64,000 bases of DNA, taken from positions 399,883-463,882 of the forward strand of contig CANTFL010000363.1 in the NCBI GenBank assembly GCA_947650285.1, given 5' to 3'. The first letter of the stretch is position 1. Every line of letters starts with the position of its first letter. Under the pieces are notes generated by a model, which was given only the letters and a program-made list of their open reading frames with translations, made no database searches and was not told the DNA's origin. Of the stretch, positions 35,844-45,179 are shown in pieces. The position numbers and the translations under genes were made by a program. Source of the stretch: Hyaloperonospora brassicae (Eukaryota; Oomycota; Peronosporomycetes; Peronosporales; Peronosporaceae).

Positions 35844-36992
35844 ATGTTGGATGAAGAAGACACCTTTCACGCCACGCGTGAAGGGTTTACCCATTTGAGT
35901 GACATCGAATGGGGTGCGGTAGAACGAATGAGTTCTACCGTAGGCGAACTCGTCGTCAGCACCATGTTGGAGTCTCTAGACAGAGACCAACAACATGCTG
36001 CTATCGCCAAGTTCATTCACAATGAACTTGCTCTCGAGAGGGAGAAAGTAGCCTTGCTTCACCAGCAAGGCTCTCAACAGGCCGAGCAGTTGAGAGAACT
36101 CGGTGCTCAACAGACGGAGCTGTTGAGACAGCAGCAATTCCATGCTGCTGTGGGCGGGACGGCGCATGCGCGTCGTCCCGAAGTGATGAAAGTCGACATC
36201 TCCATGTACAGTGGAGTCCCGGAGGACTCCCTGTTACTATGGTTTGTCGAACTCGACAGAGCCCTAAGGGCTCGTCGCGTCGAAGATGAGCAAATGAAAC
36301 TCACATTTGCTCAGACCCACTTGGCAGGGCGTGCCAAAACTTGGTCCCTGGGACTCGAGAGTAACGATTCAAACGTGTTTAGGTCGCTAGATGACTTCAA
36401 GTCCCGGCTCAGACAAACGTTTGAGCCGCCACGTGCTGAGTTCAGGGCTCGTTCAGAGCTCCTGAAACTCAAGCAGGGTAAGCGTGATGTGCACGCTTAC
36501 GCACAACATATACGACTCCTTGCGACTAGTATAACTGCAAACCCAGTTCATGAACACACGTTGATTACGGTGTTCATGCAAGGGCTCGCAGAAGGGCCCG
36601 TCAGGAGCCACCTGTTCCGCCTTGAGCTGAATACGCTTGAAGAAGCGATATCAGCCGCGGAACAGGAAGACTTTAGCATGAGACAGGCTCATGCTAGCTC
36701 AAACTCTTACCGTCCACCGAGACGACAAGAGATCGGAGGTCCAGAACCAATGGACCTCTGTTATGTTGAGAGCGAGAGACCTCGCTCTACAAGCAACAAG
36801 CGATTGCAGAGGTGCAATCGCTGTCAGAAGTTAGGGCACTACGCATACGAGTGTAGTGCTCCGCGCCCAGTACCAAACAGTACTGAGCGAAATGGACGAC
36901 CATTCGCCAGAAAGGGCAATGGGCGTGGGTCCAGCGCTGTTGCGAAGCCGCAACAGCGAGACGGACTATCAAAAAATGGTCGGGGTCAGTAG
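35844..36992 (+). CDS. gag: T1 gag polyprotein (382 aa), intact
   Basis: Structural protein that assembles the virus-like particle and binds the genomic RNA. The ATG at 35844 lies 50 bp after the LTR and is the first in this frame. Residues about 60-105 are Gln/Leu-rich and likely coiled coil (ALLHQQGSQQAEQLRELG). The retrotransposon gag core is at about 128-230 (LLWFVELDRAL, LTFAQTHLAGRAKTWSLGLE, RLRQTFEPPRAEFRARSE). The zinc knuckle is C324-x2-C327-x4-H332-x4-C337 (CNRCQKLGHYAYEC). The frame ends at NGRGQ and protease follows in another frame, so pol expression in an ancestor would have needed frameshifting or separate initiation. No stop or frameshift lies within gag, in contrast to pol downstream. 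Confidence 0.92.
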   Translation: MLDEEDTFHATREGFTHLSDIEWGAVERMSSTVGELVVSTMLESLDRDQQHAAIAKFIHNELALEREKVALLHQQGSQQAEQLRELGAQQTELLRQQQFHAAVGGTAHARRPEVMKVDISMYSGVPEDSLLLWFVELDRALRARRVEDEQMKLTFAQTHLAGRAKTWSLGLESNDSNVFRSLDDFKSRLRQTFEPPRAEFRARSELLKLKQGKRDVHAYAQHIRLLATSITANPVHEHTLITVFMQGLAEGPVRSHLFRLELNTLEEAISAAEQEDFSMRQAHASSNSYRPPRRQEIGGPEPMDLCYVESERPRSTSNKRLQRCNRCQKLGHYAYECSAPRPVPNSTERNGRPFARKGNGRGSSAVAKPQQRDGLSKNGRGQ

Positions 36993-38096
36993 GGGCGGAG
37001 CGCCCTACTGATCCAGCAACCTCAAGAGAATTTGCAAATCTCTTGACGAAAGTTGCTCCAGATACACAGTCATTGTGTGTCTCTGCACCTGGTGATGACG
37101 TTTCGCTCATCACCTTGAAGTTGGAAGCGACAAATGATTTGTCGCTTCGTGCCCTAGTAAACTGTGGGGCGTCGAACAACTTTGTTCGTCGCCAGTCACT
37201 AGAGGGTCGTAGGCTCAAGTTCGTTGAGCGCGACATTCCCCTCACAAGGATGACGGTGCGCCTTGCAACAGGCGCATCGATAACCGTTGAAGAAACGTGT
37301 AGTAGGAATCCACTACACGTTAGAGGGCGAACAGTACGATGATGACTTCATCGTACTGGATCTGGATGACAAATTTGATGTCATCCTGGGATTACCTTGG
37401 CTCAGAAAGTACGAGCCAAGGGTGAGCTGGCAGCATCGATCCGTGAAGATGCCTGCTGCTTGTTCATCAGATGGCCATCTGATGAACATCTTGGAGGGTC
37501 CACAAGCGTGTGGATGTTCTGCGAGTGAGTGCGATGGCCTCACTTGCGGTACGGTCGTTAGCACGACTGCACAAGGTCACAGTGTAGTTGATCACTACAC
37601 TGTCGAGAAAGCTCCCGGCGGCTGTACAGGAGTACAGGCTGCGCCGAAGGTCCACCACTCGAAGAAGTCGAGTGGACCGGGACATGGATGCATGCCTAGC
37701 GGGCAGCATCTTAGAAGAAATAAACCTGTTGCCCCCAAGGGGCAACATGAAAATCCTAGGTCGACTGGAGAGTCGACCGTAGAGGATCGGTTCCTGACTG
37801 TGGTTGCACAGCCACAGTCGGAAGACGTCGAGGGAATAAGTCCCCACGTACTTGAGGAAGGAATTCCTCAAGAGTTGCTTGCTGAGGGATCAGGCCCTCA
37901 GCAACCTGTGGAAGCAAGTTCCCAGGAAGAAACCGAGACGTTGAACGTCTTGGTTAATGACGGATCAAGCGTAGGCGCTTATACGCTTGATCTGATTGTG
38001 CCTCCGAAGTTGACTTCGGAGATAACTCAGTTGCCAACGCTAGAACCGAAACGGTTCTTGCGTGATCTGCGTAGTGGCAAAGTCAAGCAGATCTGA
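36993..38096 (+). pseudogene. T1 protease and linker, frameshifted
   Basis: Retropepsin-like aspartic protease that would cut the polyprotein. The frame 37043-37342 has RALVNCGASNNFVRRQS; the catalytic Asp expected in the 'D-[STC]-G-A-S' motif is Asn (codon 37160-37162). A +1 insertion near 37287, visible by alignment with T3, moves the reading into the frame 37287-38096, which continues HYTLEGEQYDDDFIVLDLD, then FDVILGLPWLRKYEPRV (the second conserved block) and a long low-similarity linker. A TGA at 38094-38096 interrupts the way to RT, because the same frame continues open beyond it. Protease activity is very unlikely. Confidence 0.85.
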
Positions 38097-39772
38097 ATAC
38101 TCGTCACAGAGGACGAGTATGTGACCGACATTCGGTCGGCAACAGTATTTGCTGAGAACGAACGGGTTCTCAGCAGCTCATCGATGGACGAAAGTGTCCT
38201 CGATGAGAAGACTCGGATTGAGCGATACGCGTCCCAATCCTGGGAGTCACTTCAGTCAAATCCTTTGTATAAGGATTTGATCGAATTCAGGGATGTGTTC
38301 CCTGAATCCGTACCTTGCGAGTTGCCTAAGGACAAAGGCACTCGACACGAGATCGAGCTCAAACCGGGCTCGAAATACTGTGTCATGAAGCAGTGGCCAC
38401 TGCCTCGTGAACAAGTGATAGCGATCGACAAGTTCTTTGCCGATCGCTTAGCAGCGGGCCATGTGAGGGAATCAACGTCCCCTCACAGCTCTCCGACCTT
38501 CTGTGTGCGAAAGGCCACAGGAGGGTGGCGGATAGTGCACGCATTCAACAAATTGAATGCTGCAACGGTACCGGCTCAGACGCCGATACCGAGGAAGGAC
38601 GTAATCATAGATGGTATGTCAAAGAGTACCATCTTTTCGTACATGGATCTGATGGATGGATTCTATCATATCCTTATGCGTGAACGGAACATCACGTACA
38701 CAGCAGTGATCACCTCCAGAGGTATTTTGTCTGAGTGTGGCGAGAGATGTCACAGGGGCTGAGTAATGCCCCTGCAACATACAACAGATGTGTAACAAAT
38801 CTGTTGAGACCGGTGCGAGACTTCGCACCGAGTTACTTCGACGATGTGTTCGTCCATAGCTGGGCTATGGACGGGAAGACGGACGTTGAAGTTCACAGAA
38901 CTCACGTTCGTCAGGTTCTTCAACTTATGCGCAAGCATAAGTTGTACGCCAACCTCAAGAAGTGTATATTTGCGGCTAGCGGAATACCACTTCTTGGGTG
39001 CATCGTGGGGAAGCACGGCGTACGCCCTGATCCCGAAAAGATCAAGGCGATCACCGACTGGCCAGTGCCAATCGATGTCAAGGGACTAAGGAAGTTCCTT
39101 GGTCTTGCGGCGTACTTGCACAAGTACTCGCGCAACTACGCCGAGATGACTGTTCATCTTTCTTGCTTGCTCAAGAAAAATGTCAAGTGGTCATGGAACG
39201 CTGAGTGCCAGCGTTCCTTTGAAGGTATCAAGCAAAGCTTGATGCAATCGCCGATCTTGGCGATTGCAGATCAGGACAGACCATTTCATGTGGTCTGTGA
39301 CGCCAGCGATTTCGCAATCGGCTGTGCGTTAATGCAGTTCGATGCAGATGGCGCGGAGCGCGTCATCTGTTATCAGTCGCGTCAGCTGCAAGCAGCTGAG
39401 CTTAATTACCCAGTGCATGACAAGGAACTCCTTGCCATGAAATACGCACTGGCTAAGTTTCGCGTCTATCTCTTGGGAGATAGACCGTTTGTTGTCTACA
39501 CGGACCATGCGTCATTACGCACGGCCGTAAACAGCCCACACCTCTCGCAAAGAATGGCGAGGTGGCTGTCTTTCTTCGCGGAGTATAACTTCTCCGTGGA
39601 GTATAAACCGGGACAACTCAATGTCGTCGCGGATGCTCTTTCGCGCCGGCCCGATTTCGAGCCGGACGCACAATCCAACAGTGAGGATAAGCCCACTGTT
39701 GCGACACTGTCAGTCAGTGTCCCGTCGTCAAGTTTACTTGACGACGTACGAAAGGCATACGCGGAAGATTAG
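38097..39772 (+). pseudogene. T1 reverse transcriptase and RNase H, frameshifted
   Basis: RT copies the RNA; RNase H degrades the template. The first frame (38121-38762) has ELPKDKGTRHEIELKPGS, KQWPLPREQVIAIDKFF, a GGWRIVHAFNKLN block and SYMDLMDGFYHI. A TG duplication at 38736-38739 then breaks the frame. The second frame (38735-39772) has MSQGLSNAPATYNRCVTNLL, the active site SYFDDVFVHS, the connection KFLGLAAYLHKYSRNYAEM, and RNase H with VVCDASDFAIGCALMQ, NYPVHDKELLAMKYALAKFR and VVYTDHASLRT. A TAG at 39770-39772 ends it (AYAED*DLLRL) although the frame continues on the far side. The catalytic residues are kept, so decay is recent in sequence terms. Confidence 0.9.
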
Positions 39773-40906
39773 GATCTTCTGCGATTGATGGATCATCTGG
39801 TGAATCCATCCAGTAAATCCATGAGGGATTTACCGGCTTTGTACAGATCCTCATCGGATCGGTATAGTACACGCAACGGATTGCTGTACTATACAGCTGT
39901 TGCCGACGACACGCCTCGTGTCGTCGTACCCGCTCATCATGATTTGCGATTGCGCATCATGTATGAGTGTCACGATGCCCCAACAAGCGGCCATCGTGGT
40001 GGAGAAAAGACTTACCTCACGGTAAGTCGCGACTTTTACTGGCCCCGCCAGTATCAGTTTGTTCGCAAGTACATCCGTGCTTGCAAAGTTTGTCAACGGG
40101 TGAAGCCTAGTCCTTCATCCCGTGCGCCATTGCAGCCTCTGGGTGTTCCGACAGAGTGCTGGCAGTCCGTTTCAATGGACTTCGTCTTCGGGTTTCCCGA
40201 AGACGCTCACAAGAATAATGGTATTCTTGTGTTTGTAGACCGATTCAGCAAGATGGTCCATCTTGCTGCTGTCCCTGAGTCAATCAAGGCTCAAGGTTGT
40301 GCTCGTGTCTTTCTAGACACGGTCTTTAGACTCCACGGGTTACCCCGTGAACTCGTATCCGACCGTGACCCTCGGTTCACGGCGGAATTTTGGCAAACCG
40401 TGTTCCGTACTCTCGGAACACGATTGAAGATGTCCACTTCTGACCATCCCGAAACATATGGTGAGATGGAACGTGCGAACCGTGTCCTAGAAGAGATCCT
40501 TCGAGGATATGTCCACTCGTTTCCGAGTTGGAGCGAATTCCTACCCATGGTGGAACTCGCCATCAATAATTCGGTGCATGCTTCCACACAGCACACACCG
40601 TTTTACGTGAATGGCCTACGCCATCCACGAGTGCCCACTCTTATAGAGTGTGACTCTTGGATAAGGGGGGAGGGACTCGCTCGAGCAAAAACCGTTTTGG
40701 CTCTTGCTCATCACGTGTCGACGTTAACGTCGTCACGTATGATGCAGATGTCGATTAAGTCGACATCGATGAAGAAGATCATCTCAATAATAGCGACGAC
40801 GCTATTATTGACTCGGATGATGACGATGCTGGTATATTCAGCATCGTCAACGATTATTCCAGCGAGGAAGAAGACAACCTCGCTGAAGAAGAGAGCAATC
40901 TCTTAG
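39773..40906 (+). pseudogene. T1 integrase, zinc-binding and core domains
   Basis: Inserts the cDNA into the genome. The N-terminal His/Cys zinc-binding domain is at about 39950-40105 (ECHDAPTSGHRGGEKTYL, then CKVCQRVKPSPSSRAPLQP). The core has SVSMDFVFGFPEDAH (first Asp), LVSDRDPRFTAEFWQ (second Asp) and STSDHPETYGEMERANRVLEE (Glu). The frame is lost near 40670 in a G-run (ggggggagggac): the ORF continues out of frame into KTVLALAHH, whereas T2 keeps the frame into an Asp-rich linker. In that proper frame a TAA follows at 40756-40758. Confidence 0.9.
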
Positions 40907-40908
40907 CA

Positions 40909-41885
40909 GTGCGCACGAAGCGCACTGAAAGACAAAACAAAGAGTCAGCAGAGAACTTCCTGCTGACTCGAGAAGCGGTAGTCCGTTTCGTTCAGGACTC
41001 CATCGCAAATGCGGTGGACCGTCAGAAACGGAACGCAGACAAGAATGGAAGAGCAAACGTTCTTTCATTTAAGGTTAACGACCTAGTACTACTGTCTACG
41101 CTAAACTTACCTGGACATGCAGTCACTAGTGTCGGCAGTAGTAAACTACTGCCGAAGTACATTGGGCCATTTCGAGTGTTGCATCGCAAGGGCAATGCAT
41201 ACACACTCGAATTGCCACGTAGGATGCGCACACATCCTACGTTTTACGTGGGGAGGCTTAGGTCGTACTGTCAGTACGAGCCTTCTTCTTCCGATGAAGA
41301 TAGCCCCCACGTTCAAGAACATCCATCAAGTTCTTGCGTTCGCGCTCCAGACGATCCGTCTGGTCGCGCAGATATGATACCTCGGTATTCAACCGAGATA
41401 TCTCCCCGCGAGCTGTCGCCAGCTCGCCGAAAAGGAGCGGACATCCCGCTCGACCTGAAGCTGCGCCGTGGCATAATCGGCGCGATCCCTCGCCCGATCA
41501 GCCTCGTGACCCTTGCGGTTCTTCCGCACGGTGTCGGTCAAAGCGTAGCGTCGGTCGCGCTCGTGCTTCAAGTCATCGCGCAATTCATCGATTGCGCGAT
41601 CCATCTCGTAAGGGTCGAGATGGTGGGCCTGGGGTTCTGGAGGAGGTCTTTCCTCCTCCACCACATCCTTTGGTGGATGCTCACGGTGATCAACGCTTTC
41701 TAGTGGAGCGTATCTTGAATCACCGTGACGATTCAGGATCAAGGACGAGCTACCTCGTCCAGTGGCGGGGGTATCCACCCTCTTGGAACAGCTGGGAGCC
41801 CCGCTCTCAGCTGTTGATGGATGTTGAAGGTCTCGTCCGCCAGTATGACGAGACCCATCCGATGAGTCCTGTGGCCCATCGGTAA
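40909..41885 (+). pseudogene. T1 integrase C-terminus and chromodomain, frameshifted
   Basis: The first part (40909 to about 41330) has ESAENFLLTREAVVRFVQD, KNGRANVLSFKVNDLVLLS and KLLPKYIGPFRVLHRKGNAY, the SH3-like DNA-binding domain after the core. The second part (to 41885, different frame) holds a chromodomain at about 41690-41865: RFLVERILNHRD, SYLVQWRGYPPSWNSWEPR, then LVRQYDETHP. Chromodomains of this type are thought to guide integration by binding modified histones. One indel near 41400-41430 would account for the frame change. The region is overlapped on the other strand by the antisense ORF. Confidence 0.85.
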
Positions 41886-42861
41886 ACACGCGCCCAAGGC
41901 GCTTGTAGACGGATTGCAAGTTTGCAATCGCGTCACGCATCTCAGCCGAGATGTGTGCCCTTCCCCAGGGCGAATTTAGGGAGTACACATCCCTATGTGC
42001 ACGCTGCGAGTTGTCAACACAACTCGCACAAGGGTCTCCCCATGTGAGGCAAGGAATTCCTGCCTCACTAGATAAACAATGCAACCGGTACCTAGCACCG
42101 GTTGGCGTTCGCCGTTCGAACCTGAGGCGTGTTGCCTCAAGTTTCTTGAGCCACCCCTCTCGTCCAAAATTCTTGACGTTTTGGACGAACGCGTTCCACG
42201 CAGCCAAAAGCGATGTTTTGTCACGCTTTTGGTTGCTGTTGTACCATCGATGTCTAAGGAAGACATCGAGATACAAATCTTCTTCAGCGCGAAAGTTCTT
42301 CGCGCTGGAACTCAAGCCGTGAAGCTCGGTTGCATCGAATAAGGGTATTCGATGGTGTTGGCCTGTCTCGTGAGACAGGCTATTGATGAGTTGTTCGGGC
42401 AAACGCCACGGCTTCAACTCATCACGCTTCACAGTGGTATCCTTGTCGGTACCACGGCTCCCAGATTGACGACGGCTCGCGCCATCGTCATCACGCTCGT
42501 GCGAAGACGCACGAGCCGGCGGTGGTGAAGAATAGAACTCACCACCCTGATCATCGTCATCACTGCCGAACAGACTGTGATGCGAATCACGAGTCCGTTC
42601 GTTCGGCAGTGGTCTTGGCGAATACTGAGGCGTAGCCGGTGAGCGAGACGCCTCTGGAGCATTGGCCGAGTCAGACACGTTTGACTCGCCAGAGTAGATG
42701 ACCTCCACATCGGGGTCATCGTGCGCACGCGGCGTGATACCGCGTGCACCTGCAGCACCTGTTGCTGCAGGCGAAGAAGGGGCGGCAGACGCTTCGTCGT
42801 CTGCCGCAGAGGCTTGCACAGCACCAGGCTGTGTGGGTCTTGAGTCACCTCGCATAGACAT
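41389..42861 (-). CDS. T1 antisense ORF (490 aa), function unknown
   Basis: Runs opposite to gag-pol, from an ATG at 42861 (about 130 bp inside the 3' LTR) to a stop at 41389. Residues 1 to about 325 lie in sequence with no sense domain; the rest is antisense to the chromodomain region. N-terminal 150 residues are Ala/Ser/Pro/Asp-rich and probably disordered. A globular part with DELKPWRLPEQLINSLS, AAWNAFVQNVKNFGREGWL and TPTGARYRLHCLS follows, then a Cys-containing motif CLTWGDPCASC, then SPWGRAHISAEMRDAIANLQ, and a charged C-terminal helix (AIDELRDDLKHERDRRYALT) that looks like coiled coil. It is open for 490 codons while pol is broken, and T2 has the same frame with protein-level similarity. 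I know of antisense ORFs at this place in some plant Gypsy elements; I do not recognise this protein. Confidence 0.75.
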   Translation of the reverse strand: MSMRGDSRPTQPGAVQASAADDEASAAPSSPAATGAAGARGITPRAHDDPDVEVIYSGESNVSDSANAPEASRSPATPQYSPRPLPNERTRDSHHSLFGSDDDDQGGEFYSSPPPARASSHERDDDGASRRQSGSRGTDKDTTVKRDELKPWRLPEQLINSLSHETGQHHRIPLFDATELHGLSSSAKNFRAEEDLYLDVFLRHRWYNSNQKRDKTSLLAAWNAFVQNVKNFGREGWLKKLEATRLRFERRTPTGARYRLHCLSSEAGIPCLTWGDPCASCVDNSQRAHRDVYSLNSPWGRAHISAEMRDAIANLQSVYKRLGRVFTDGPQDSSDGSRHTGGRDLQHPSTAESGAPSCSKRVDTPATGRGSSSLILNRHGDSRYAPLESVDHREHPPKDVVEEERPPPEPQAHHLDPYEMDRAIDELRDDLKHERDRRYALTDTVRKNRKGHEADRARDRADYATAQLQVERDVRSFSASWRQLAGRYLG

Positions 42862-42991
42862 GTTAACTATGCGAGGTCAAGAGGAAAGTGAGTGGAACGG
42901 ACCAAACAAGTGCTCCCTGTCCCAATGGTGGCCAACGGGTGGCCTCCATATTTCGATAGTCACACGGTGACTATCAGTTAAAGGGGGGTGA

Positions 42992-43381
42992 TGTAACGGG
43001 GCAGCCCGTTACATGAAATTGTCACTTTAAGGAAAGTGACAATAAAGAATATAAAGATGGATATTCTTTAAACAATATCACCAAAGTGGTGATATTGAAG
43101 GGTCGACCAAAGGGTCTGTTCATTGGTTGATATCGTGATGATATCAACCCACCAATCGCCGCAAGACGCGCGCAATGAGTGGTGACGAGACGTCACCATA
43201 CATGCAGGTATATTAGTATAATTGAATTAAGTCAAACGAAGAGACAGTAGTTTAAAGACTTAATTTATTAATATAACAGTTCTACTTTTACCCTACCTAC
43301 GCTTCCTCGCTCGCCACGTGTACGTCCGTCGGGGCACCCAAATCCCTTGCGTTAAGTTACGCAAGGGTGTGCCCCGTTACA
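42992..43381 (+). repeat. T1 3' LTR
   Basis: 390 bp, identical to the 5' LTR except at two positions (a C/T in the loop of the CAATATCACC hairpin and an A/C in GGGT[A/C]GACC). The tract AAGGGGGGTGA precedes it. Confidence 0.95.
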
Positions 43382-44800
43382 CACATGGACATTAGCACCC
43401 ACCCGATCGCCTTCTCACGAAAGGTCAGCAAAGCCAACGCGATCGCCTAAGTCCAAGTGGTCGTTTACTCAGACGTTTATTTAAACAACTTCGGTGGGTA
43501 TCTTTCAGGATTTCATCTGGGAAGGCCCAAAGAACTCTGCTAATTACCGTTCAAATTAAAGTGTTCCGGAGGACTTCCCGAAGACGTCTCTTTGAGTGGT
43601 AAAAGATCAAGAGAACCCGGAGAATTTGTTCTCTTCGTCCTCGACCATGATGTATTCTTCCCGTTCTTTGGGAATTGACACTTGCGCAGCGATTTCGGGA
43701 TCACGGTCTAATTCCCGCAGACGCTTTTAGACTTTGATTATCCCACTGGACTCGAATGACCCGCATCCATGATCGACATTGAAGAATCCAGATCCAACTC
43801 GTGATCGCTTTCTCCGACAACTTTAGGTTCTCCTAAGAAACCAAAGGTGTCCGAGATCTGTATTCTGGGCGAGCCATCGTGCGATTTGTCTGGCAGATTC
43901 AGTATGTCTAGTGATGATCACGAGAACGTGAACGATATGTTATCTCCCAGCCAATATGCCGCGCTGCCAGCCACTCGTGTACCGTGCGATCGGTAAAATA
44001 CTAAGTATAGCTGTCGCGTTCCCCGGTCAACCTTTGAGTGAGTCCCTGGTCTTACCGTCGAGTTAGCTGTACCAGCGTCGCTGAGCTGGAAGTGAATTAC
44101 GTAGTCAAGCATTTACCGAGTGTAAATCATTTCCCTTCCCAGCGTACAAGTCTCTAAAATCGTCGGCACTCCGGGCTGATCGCTAATCTGCCCAGTTGAG
44201 CTCATCGGCGCAAATTACGTCTTTACCGAGCCAATAACCTTGAAATTGTCTTGATCGACTGATCGAGTCAATATATTTTTCATTGACTGGGTGATTTAAG
44301 GAATTGGTCGAAACGTATCGCGAGTTCGAAGATCGTCATTATCATGCGCTGTGGGATTAAATCATAATCTTTTAATCTCCTGTCGGCAGCTCAAGGAAGA
44401 TCCGGAGTTGGCCACATTTTGTCAAGAGCGTCGGCTCCACCGATTGCGATCTGGGTCTCATTGAAAGACTGTACTTCGCTTCCTCCTCTAATAGGTGATC
44501 GACGGACATTGTGATTTGGACTAATTATTGGATTTATTCTTTTTACATTTCCCGGTCCCATCAGAGAAACGGGTGTGGAGCTAAATTTGGGGTGCAAAAC
44601 AACCAAGATCCCGAACGTAACCACTGCCTTGTCGCTGGTTGATTAAGCCAAGCCGTGGCGTAACCAGTATCGGTCCGCGATCGCAAAAAAATTGTATATC
44701 ATTGATCTTCCGAATCATCGGTAAATATGGTTCTTCGTGATCGCCTCAGAGTTGTATCTCTTCGTTCGATATCGATCAAATCTTTTTAAGCCTCGTATTG
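43382..44800 (+). pseudogene. G2 gag-like region, continuation after T1
   Basis: If T1 is removed, this stretch abuts 35403 and continues decayed coding-like sequence on plus. Translatable pieces include a Ser/Pro/Arg-rich run at 43383-43440 and YREFEDRHYHALWD at about 44313-44357. Stops and shifts are frequent. I assign it to G2 from its position and GATC richness only. The end near 44800 is uncertain. Confidence 0.4.
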
Positions 44801-45179
44801 CTTTGTTTAAATCGTCTAGATGATACATTTTCCTCGACCAGGTCACTTACAGATCTAATCGCTCGCGATTTAAGTCTTTAATATCTTGATTTCCTAAAAT
44901 CAAAGTATTTGCCGACTATACCATGATCAGATCATCCACAGTGTCGATCGATCGCGATCAAAGTTTTATCGATCCTGATAACTGGCTATCAAAACTTATT
45001 TCCGACTTTTACCTGCGCGATTATCTCTGTAAACTCTTGTTTGCTCTATTCACAACAAATACCACCCTTCCACATTCTCATACAACCCGTCTATGTGATC
45101 CTTCCATCCTCGTATTCACCCTCCTTGCCTCTCACCTCAAATCTTACGGTCTAAACATCACTAACCCGCATCACCTTCT

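Larger units (their letters stand above)
35404..43381 (+). mobile_element. T1, young Ty3/Gypsy retrotransposon with an antisense gene
   Basis: A 7,978-bp element with 390-bp LTRs that differ at two positions by my comparison. Flanking 5-mers are CACAC and CACAT, a target duplication with one mismatch. The interior has a primer-binding site (35794-35808), gag, protease, RT, RNase H, integrase, a chromodomain, a long antisense ORF and a polypurine tract (about 42981-42991). It sits inside G2 gag-like sequence. Gag and the antisense ORF are open. The sense pol has at least four frameshifts and three stops. The whole element is unusually dense in short perfect inverted repeats. Confidence 0.95.

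Noticed and set aside
35976..36304. Minus-strand ORFs across T1 gag (and equivalents at 20950-21144 and 30592-30783).
   Set aside because: Mirror frames of gag. Unlike the 3' antisense ORF, they are short and lie fully within a sense domain.
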